From: an uncultured Clostridia bacterium
GTDB taxonomy: Bacteria > Bacillota > Clostridia > Lachnospirales > Anaerotignaceae
Assembly: GCA_910587195.1 (NCBI GenBank)
Contig: CAJUKL010000022.1
Coordinates: 1-35,082 of the forward strand
Length of the DNA: 35,082 nucleotides
Direction: 5' to 3'
The position numbers and the translations under genes are program-made. Below, one piece after another: positions 30,555 through 35,082 of this stretch; the stretch's first letter is position 1; each line of letters begins with the position of its first letter. The notes under the pieces were generated by a model, which did not search any database, was not told where the DNA came from, and was given only the letters and a program-made list of their open reading frames with translations.

Positions 30555-30827
30555 ATGGCAGTTGTAAATACGAGTATTAAAATTGACCAGACATTAAAAC
30601 AAGAGTCACAAGAGTTGTTTGAAAGTTTTGGGCTTAGTCTAAGCTCTGCAATCAATATGTTTTTACGACAGGCTGTACGAGAACAGGCTATCCCTTTTAG
30701 AGTTGGAAATCCTCTACCAAATAGTGAAACAATAAAAGCGATTGAAGATGCTAGAAAAGGGATTGGATTAAGTCGAGGATTTACTTCTGTTTCCGAACTA
30801 ATGGAGGATTTAGATGCTGACGATTAA
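30555..30827 (+). CDS. dinJ: RelB/DinJ-family antitoxin
   Basis: A 90-residue antitoxin starting at ATG 30555 behind AAAGGAGG. The N-terminal ribbon-helix-helix (VVNTSIKIDQTLKQESQELF, then GLSLSSAINMFLRQAV) binds DNA, and the tail (SETIKAIEDARKGIGLSRGF) wraps the toxin. It overlaps the toxin gene by 14 nt. Expected to repress its own promoter at the GTATTTAC palindrome. Such pairs stabilise mobile elements. Confidence 0.9.
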   Translation: MAVVNTSIKIDQTLKQESQELFESFGLSLSSAINMFLRQAVREQAIPFRVGNPLPNSETIKAIEDARKGIGLSRGFTSVSELMEDLDADD

Positions 30828-31086
30828 ATATCAAACTACTTTTAGAAAAGATTATAAGCGAATAAAGAAACGTGGATATGATATGAAACAGCTACAAACA
30901 GTTATCGACCTTCTTGCATCAGAACAAGAATTACCATCCAAGTATAAAGACCATAAATTAATTGGTGACTATATTGGTTGTCGAGAATGTCATATAGCTC
31001 CAGATTGGTTGCTTGTATATGAAGTGATAGAAAAAGAATTGCTTTTATATCTAACAAGAACTGGAACGCATAGCGATATTTTTTGA
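30814..31086 (+). CDS. yafQ: YafQ-family mRNA interferase toxin
   Basis: A 90-residue RelE/YafQ toxin that would cleave mRNA on the ribosome. The basic start FRKDYKRIKKRGYDMKQL and the active-site set His47, His60, Asp64, His86 and Phe90 (HKLIGDY, CHIAPDWLLVYE, TRTGTHSDIF) fit YafQ. Overlaps the antitoxin gene, ensuring antitoxin is made first. A terminator follows at 31149-31183. Confidence 0.9.
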   Translation: MLTIKYQTTFRKDYKRIKKRGYDMKQLQTVIDLLASEQELPSKYKDHKLIGDYIGCRECHIAPDWLLVYEVIEKELLLYLTRTGTHSDIF

Positions 31087-31148
31087 TGTGGAGAGTTTTT
31101 TAACAGTGGTGTATCTCAGCCCTTAAATGAGAAATTTATGAGCAAAAA

Positions 31149-31183
31149 AGAATGCAGAGATAAAATCTGTATTCTTTTTTTTT
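31149..31183 (+). terminator. Terminator after the toxin-antitoxin pair
   Basis: AGAATGCAGA (31149-31158) pairs with TCTGTATTCT (31166-31175) with one G-U pair, followed by eight T residues. Confidence 0.8.
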
Positions 31184-31236
31184 ATATCTTTTTTAGATTT
31201 ATAAAAATTTTTTATGAAAAAAATTCTAAAAAAGTA

Positions 31237-31265
31237 TTGACATTAACACGATAGCGTGTTATAAT
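31237..31265 (+). promoter_or_regulatory. Strong promoter with AACACG-N4-CGTGTT operator (cassette copy 2)
   Basis: TTGACA (31237-31242), 17 nt, TATAAT (31260-31265) with the same dyad as at 28425-28440. About 115 bases around it are almost identical to the first cassette, 2820 bases upstream; the only difference I see before the ribosome site is one A. Confidence 0.8.
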
Positions 31266-31318
31266 AAATACATAAAGAAAAAGAAAATAAATCAAATAAA
31301 AAAAAGGAGCTGATAGAT

Positions 31319-31588
31319 ATGAGAGGTCAATGCTTAGAAAATGAAATGGAGTATAAAGGTTGGCGAGAGTGCCCACAATGGTATTGCATAAAGACAATAT
31401 TAAATAATAATGATGGAACCATAAAAAGAGAACTTGTATCAGATGAGAAAACAAAAATTCCCATCGTGATACAAGGTACCGAAAAACCTTTAGATGGCGT
31501 GTTTGAAACAACAGAAGCTACAACATATTACACATACCACCGAGGTTACGAGGAAGATATTCGGCAGTTGGTAACAGCAAGAATATAG
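31319..31588 (+). CDS. Small protein of unknown function under the duplicated promoter
   Basis: An 89-residue protein behind AAGGAG: MRGQCLENEMEYKGWRECPQ, later VIQGTEKPLDGVFETTEATT and YTYHRGYEEDIRQLV. Mixed alpha/beta, no signal. It is unrelated to the coiled-coil protein behind the other copy of this promoter. Convergent with the gene at 31625. Function unknown. Confidence 0.55.
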   Translation: MRGQCLENEMEYKGWRECPQWYCIKTILNNNDGTIKRELVSDEKTKIPIVIQGTEKPLDGVFETTEATTYYTYHRGYEEDIRQLVTARI

Positions 31589-31624
31589 GCAAATTCAGTT
31601 GATTATCTCAATCAATATCATCAC

Positions 31625-31840
31625 CTACTTTTCTATTATTATTTGAGAACTTTTCCTTTTTCGAAAATCATATTGGTTTTGAAAAACTTTACCATTAAAT
31701 GTAGTTTCTCTATAATATATGCCATCTTCATACCATTCATGTTGTATTATTTCACCATCTCGTATTTCTGGCATACTATCTTTTGCTTGCTTTGCAAGTT
31801 CTGTTGCAATAGTAAATAAAACTGTTGAAAGCACACTCAT
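31625..31840 (-). CDS. Small phage protein, intact paralog of the frameshifted gene at 29119
   Basis: A 71-residue protein: STVLFTIATELAKQAKDSMP, then IQHEWYEDGIYYRETTFNGK and QYDFRKRK. The N-terminus is hydrophobic/helical, the rest beta-rich. It overlaps the stop of the XRE gene upstream as ATGA, so the two are one coupled operon. No family recognised. Confidence 0.65.
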   Translation of the reverse strand: MSVLSTVLFTIATELAKQAKDSMPEIRDGEIIQHEWYEDGIYYRETTFNGKVFQNQYDFRKRKSSQIIIEK

Positions 31841-32043
31841 TGTTTCTGAGTACCATCTTCACTTAGAAGTTCCTCGATAGTACAACCATAAAGTTTTGAA
31901 AGCTGTGGTAACTTATCAGCTCTTGGCTTTGAAATACCCAGTTCCCACTTACTTACTGCAGATTCCTTTACACCTATAATTTTAGCAACCTCTTTTTGCG
32001 TAAGATAACCTGCGTATAGTCTTCGTTTTTTCATGGCATTCAT
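31837..32043 (-). CDS. Cro/CI-type XRE regulator
   Basis: A 68-residue single-domain helix-turn-helix protein: MKKRRLYAGYLTQKEVAKII, then VKESAVSKWELGISKPRADK and YGCTIEELLSE. AGGAGGTG lies 6 nt before ATG 32043. It is divergent from the larger XRE gene at 32215, with promoters facing apart across about 170 bases, the layout of a phage lysogeny switch. Confidence 0.85.
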   Translation of the reverse strand: MNAMKKRRLYAGYLTQKEVAKIIGVKESAVSKWELGISKPRADKLPQLSKLYGCTIEELLSEDGTQKQ

Positions 32044-32097
32044 TTTTTTTCACCTCCTATATAAGTCTTAAAAGTTGTTTTTTATATTTATATTCTT

Positions 32098-32187
32098 ATT
32101 ATAATATAATAAATATTAAAAGTCAACTTATTTTCATATTTTTTTCATAAAAATTTCCTTGACAATATGAATTAAAAGATATATAAT
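32098..32187. promoter_or_regulatory. Divergent promoters of the XRE pair
   Basis: Plus strand: TTGACA (32159-32164), 17 nt, TATAAT (32182-32187). Minus strand: TTGACT (32126-32121), 17 nt, TATAAT (32103-32098). The two -35 boxes are about 32 bases apart, so a regulator bound between them could affect both. Confidence 0.8.
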
Positions 32188-32214
32188 TGATTTTAAAGAA
32201 AGGCGGTGATGTCT

Positions 32215-32661
32215 ATGGATGCTATGGACGGATTTGGAGAACGTCTTAGGAAACTGAGAAAAAATGTTGATATTACACAAGCTGAACTTGCAGATATTGT
32301 TGGTGTTGTACCATCAGCAATTGGGAAATATGAACGTCTTCCGCACTCATTTCCTAGTGTAGAAGCACTTGTTAAACTTGCGGACTATTTTAATGTAAGT
32401 ATAGATTATCTATTAAAAGGGATTCAGACGGTTCCTGCTGCAGTAGAAAACAATATTAGTGGTCAGCTGTCAAACAGCCCATTGATACAAGCAAATCATG
32501 GTGGTATCATATTTCATGGTAATAATGATAATAAGCAAGTTCTTTCTCCAGAAGCAGAAGAACTGTTACATATTTATGAAACACTTGGAGGACGTAACCG
32601 TTTGAAGCTTCTCAATTATGCTATAGAATTAGAAGAAAATACGGAAGGGAGTACAAAATGA
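32215..32661 (+). CDS. XRE-family repressor, likely lysogeny regulator
   Basis: A 148-residue protein. Helix-turn-helix at about 5-65 (FGERLRKLRKNVDITQAELA, DIVGVVPSAIGKYE, LADYFNVSIDYLLKG). A linker with an asparagine-rich part (HGNNDNKQ) and a short C-terminal helix pair (ALRLLNYAIELEE-like: NRLKLLNYAIELEEN) follow. ATG 32215 is taken as start, with AAAGGCGGTGATG before it; ATG 32209 is possible. First gene of a coupled three-gene operon ending in the integrase. Confidence 0.8.
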   Translation: MDAMDGFGERLRKLRKNVDITQAELADIVGVVPSAIGKYERLPHSFPSVEALVKLADYFNVSIDYLLKGIQTVPAAVENNISGQLSNSPLIQANHGGIIFHGNNDNKQVLSPEAEELLHIYETLGGRNRLKLLNYAIELEENTEGSTK

Positions 32662-33092
32662 AAGTATCACTGGAAATTAAACAAAAATGTTCCTTTTTTT
32701 GGCTGAGAGGTATTCGCAGAGCGAGAATAGATAAGTGTTGTGCAAAATGTTTTATGGGAGATGCTTTTCATGAGATTTATGAAGGAACACACTATAAAGA
32801 GAAAGCACTTGTGGAACTTGATATTACACCAAATAATCAAGTGAAGGCATATTATCTTTGTGGCTTGAGTAAAGGTTTTAAATATGAAGATAATACGCAT
32901 GTTGCTTTTGTACCATGTGAGGGACAAAATATTGAAATTGATAATGACAAAATTCACCTCATGATTACGGATGCTCGTCAAATAGAATTTCAAAGTTATC
33001 AGCCAAATCCAGAGGGCGAATTTACAGAAGAACAACGTACTTGTCGTAACTGGATATTTGCGAATTATCTATTGGATGGAATGCCACTATGA
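32658..33092 (+). CDS. Conserved phage protein, paralog of the one at 16751-17188
   Basis: A 144-residue protein sharing CCxKCF(I/M)G, YYLCGLSxGF, NTHVAFVP and RTCRNWIFANY with the protein at 16751-17188. The CCxKC motif may hold metal. Start and stop both overlap their neighbours as ATGA, so it is made together with the XRE repressor and the integrase. This fixed place suggests a role in lysogeny or integration control. No known fold. Confidence 0.65.
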   Translation: MKVSLEIKQKCSFFWLRGIRRARIDKCCAKCFMGDAFHEIYEGTHYKEKALVELDITPNNQVKAYYLCGLSKGFKYEDNTHVAFVPCEGQNIEIDNDKIHLMITDARQIEFQSYQPNPEGEFTEEQRTCRNWIFANYLLDGMPL

Positions 33093-34492
33093 AACGTGCA
33101 GCCCTCTACATTAGAGTTTCTACGCTAGAACAGGCACAAGAAGGTTATTCTATTGGAGAACAAAAAGAACGTTTGATTGCATATTGCAAGGCTAAAGATT
33201 GGATTATTGCTGACATTTATGTAGATGGAGGTTATACAGGCAGCAATCTTAATCGTCCTGGTATACAAAAATTAATGTCGGAAACAGATAAATTTGATTT
33301 AGTGCTTGTTTATAAGTTAGATAGACTTTCCCGTTCTCAAAAAGATACACTTTACCTTATTGAAGAAGTATTTAAAGTAAACAATGTAGATTTTATATCA
33401 ATGCAGGAAAGTTTTGACACATCTACACCATTTGGAAAGGCAATGATAGGCTTACTTGCCGTGTTTGCTCAATTAGAACGAGAACAAATCAAAGAACGCA
33501 CTTGGATGGGAAAAATAGCAAGAATAAAGGCAGGATTACATCAAGGTGGTGGCTTTATTCCTATAGGGTATGATTATCATGATGGTAAACTTGTTATTAA
33601 TCCATATGAAGCAGAACAAGTAAGAAAAATATTTGAATGGTATATTGCTGGTGGCTCTTTGAAAACAATCACTGACCGTTTACAATCAGAAGGCTATACC
33701 AATAAATATAGCAGTTATAGTTCATGGTCGACTGTTAGGAATGTTTTAGGAAACAAAACATATACTGGCTGTTTACATTTTGGAGGTGTATCAGTGGAAA
33801 ATGCACATGAAGCAATCATTAGTGAAGAACAATTCAATACAGCACAAATTTTAAGAGCAAAACGTCGCCATAAATACGGAAGTACAGCATTTCAATCAGA
33901 ACATCTTTTGACAGGTATGCTTTTTTGTGGACATTGTGGTGGAAGATATTATTTGCGAGATACTGGCAGATATCGTTATTATGCTTGTTACTCTCGTACA
34001 AAACAATCAAGTAGTATGATAAAAGACCCAAACTGTAAAAATAAAATATGGAAAGCCTCTGTGCTGGAAGCTAAAATTGAGACTCAAATTTATAAATTGC
34101 TTCAATCTCCAAATACGGCAGAAGATATTATTGCTAGTAAATCAAAAGTTGTTCCTATCAATAAAAAAAATGTAGCTATTGAGAAGCGAATTCGTGAAAT
34201 AGATAAACAAATAAATAAACTAATGGAATTGTATCAGCAAGATGGTATTCCACCTGAAGTATTAGGAAATAAAATCAATAAACTATATACCGAAAAAACT
34301 GCATTACAAAAATCTCTTGAACCAGTTGTTGAAGTAAATAAAATGCCATTTGATTTAGTAGAGAAACTAATTTCTGATGCTGTACAAATATGGGAATTTG
34401 CAGATGAAACACAGAAGCGACAAATTATGCAAAGTCTCATATCAAAAATTGTACTGAATAATGATGATGTAAAAATAGAATGGAGTTTTTAA
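33089..34492 (+). CDS. Large serine integrase
   Basis: A 467-residue phage-type serine integrase, apparently intact. Resolvase domain (about 1-145) with Ser11 (YIRVSTLEQAQEGYSIGEQK) and YKLDRLSRS. Recombinase domain (about 150-265, IPIGYDYHDGKLVINPYEAE; NVLGNKTYTGCLHFGG). Zinc ribbon (about 275-325, LLTGMLFCGHCGGRYYLRDT, YYACYSR, NCKNKIW). Coiled coil (about 365-425) and a short tail. It should insert the element at an att site near its 3' end (34493-34605), but no core can be named from one side. Fourth recombinase in the window and the only one without a lesion. Confidence 0.9.
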   Translation: MKRAALYIRVSTLEQAQEGYSIGEQKERLIAYCKAKDWIIADIYVDGGYTGSNLNRPGIQKLMSETDKFDLVLVYKLDRLSRSQKDTLYLIEEVFKVNNVDFISMQESFDTSTPFGKAMIGLLAVFAQLEREQIKERTWMGKIARIKAGLHQGGGFIPIGYDYHDGKLVINPYEAEQVRKIFEWYIAGGSLKTITDRLQSEGYTNKYSSYSSWSTVRNVLGNKTYTGCLHFGGVSVENAHEAIISEEQFNTAQILRAKRRHKYGSTAFQSEHLLTGMLFCGHCGGRYYLRDTGRYRYYACYSRTKQSSSMIKDPNCKNKIWKASVLEAKIETQIYKLLQSPNTAEDIIASKSKVVPINKKNVAIEKRIREIDKQINKLMELYQQDGIPPEVLGNKINKLYTEKTALQKSLEPVVEVNKMPFDLVEKLISDAVQIWEFADETQKRQIMQSLISKIVLNNDDVKIEWSF

Positions 34493-34605
34493 GATTAAAG
34501 AAATAGTTGATGTACATATTCATATAAATCGAACTTACAAAATCTATAAACTATTATCATATCAAATTTTGAAGCAATAATATCAAAATAAATGAGGGGA
34601 AAGTA

Positions 34606-34630
34606 AAAGGGCAGTAATGCCCTTTTTTTA
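34606..34630 (+). terminator. Terminator between integrase and endolysin genes
   Basis: AAAGGGCA (34606-34613), GTAA loop, TGCCCTTT (34618-34625), then T7. It ends the integrase operon and lies at the stop of the convergent amidase gene. Confidence 0.85.
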
Positions 34631-35082
34631 TTTATCATAAACTCCCATTCTATCATGTATCACAAATAGCCTCAACATCGTCCCTGTAAGCATAAGCTGT
34701 CCTTTTTCGTCCCCTTTTAATGCCCCTTTCGCAATAAGTTTTTGAACGGTAGGCTTTGCCCAATCTGGCATATTTTCATCTATGTAATTGTAAATCATTT
34801 CTGCACCTTCTTTCACATCATTTTCAGACAACTTCCTTTTAAAATCCAGCCATTGTACTTCATTTCTTACAAAAGGTTCCGGACAAATTTTCCCCGTGAC
34901 ATCATAATGACGCAGTACATTTTCCAATGGGACACTATATTTCCCCATAAGCATTTTTACTACTGCAATCGTTGTGTCCTGCGTTTGCTCATTGATATAG
35001 TATTGTCCATTGCTGTCTTTTTCGCTGCACATTTCTACACCGATACTATTGTTGTTTCTGCATTTTTCATGTCTGTAGCTTT
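34628..35082 (-). CDS. N-acetylmuramoyl-L-alanine amidase (phage endolysin), partial
   Basis: The 5' end lies beyond the window; the frame stays open from 35080 down to 34628. It has NNNSIGVEMC, then LRHYDVTGKICPEPF, the second half of an Amidase_2/PGRP domain with the His and the Cys zinc ligands. A short C-terminal module (MPDWAKPTVQKLIAKGALKG, ending LRLFVIHDRMGVYDK) resembles an SLH-like repeat common at the end of clostridial endolysins. It cuts the amide between muramic acid and peptide. Convergent with the integrase, so it belongs to a neighbouring prophage or the other end of this one. Confidence 0.85.
   Translation of the reverse strand, partial: SYRHEKCRNNNSIGVEMCSEKDSNGQYYINEQTQDTTIAVVKMLMGKYSVPLENVLRHYDVTGKICPEPFVRNEVQWLDFKRKLSENDVKEGAEMIYNYIDENMPDWAKPTVQKLIAKGALKGDEKGQLMLTGTMLRLFVIHDRMGVYDK

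Noticed and set aside
1..35082. tRNA, rRNA, retron or diversity-generating elements
   Set aside because: I saw no cloverleaf, rRNA segment or reverse transcriptase motif on either strand; weak tRNAs could still be missed by eye.

Overview
The window is AT-rich DNA of Firmicutes type, most likely from a gut Clostridia (Lachnospiraceae or Oscillospiraceae-like). This is suggested by strong AAGGAGG ribosome sites, A/T-ending codons, SLH-domain and BlaR1-type proteins, DUF6870 and 'complexin-2'-like plasmid genes, and a DUF2800/DUF2815/PolA/VapE/VRR-NUC/SNF2 phage replication block. I saw no rRNA, tRNA, CRISPR array or clear core-chromosome gene; nearly everything is mobile or accessory.

Layout. 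(1) 1-5450: a graveyard of integrated elements. It has an IS200/IS605-like hairpin, a sigma-region-4 fragment, a DUF6870 gene with a damaged start, two serine recombinases (one lacking its zinc ribbon, one frameshifted), a twice-deleted tyrosine integrase with its excisionase-like gene, and a divergent XRE regulator with repeated ATAC-N6-GTAT operators. (2) 5450-10300, minus strand: a CsoR-type metal sensor, an SLH surface protein, and a cassette of BlaR1-type protease, BlaI-type repressor, a small secreted toxin-like protein (interrupted by one TAA codon) and two small mutually related proteins that are candidate immunity factors. (3) 10550-13440: an IncQ-like mobilizable plasmid backbone with RepA-type helicase, MobC-like protein, a 177-bp-period repeat array that looks like an iteron origin, and a hairpin cluster that may be an oriT. 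No relaxase gene is present. (4) 13505-17616, minus strand: an operon of poorly characterised phage-type genes, including a metallopeptidase and a zinc-ribbon protein split by an in-frame TAA. (5) 17730-28230, plus strand: the phage replication module. (6) 28380-34492: lysogeny and accessory control, with an antirepressor, a DinJ/YafQ toxin-antitoxin pair, divergent XRE regulators and a large serine integrase in a coupled operon. (7) 34628 to the edge: a convergent, partial amidase endolysin.

The most notable observation is a pair of permuted (type II) hammerhead ribozymes, at 17642-17702 (minus) and 28733-28795 (plus). Both have the complete catalytic core (GAA-A, UC cleavage site, CUGANGA), covarying stems I-III, and a covarying pseudoknot between the stem I loop and the sequence just after stem II. 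Each sits just upstream of a ribosome-binding site in the phage-like region.

Other regulatory architecture is duplicated: two arrays of TGAAACA heptamers, each followed by a near-identical promoter and long hairpin (25842-26062 and 29344-29631), and two near-identical ~115-bp promoter cassettes with an AACACG-N4-CGTGTT operator (28380s and 31200s). Several genes carry single lesions (in-frame TAA, ACG or ATA in place of ATG, homopolymer frameshifts, in-frame deletions), so the region appears to be decaying while some modules stay intact. Function calls rest on motif recognition from memory, not database searches.
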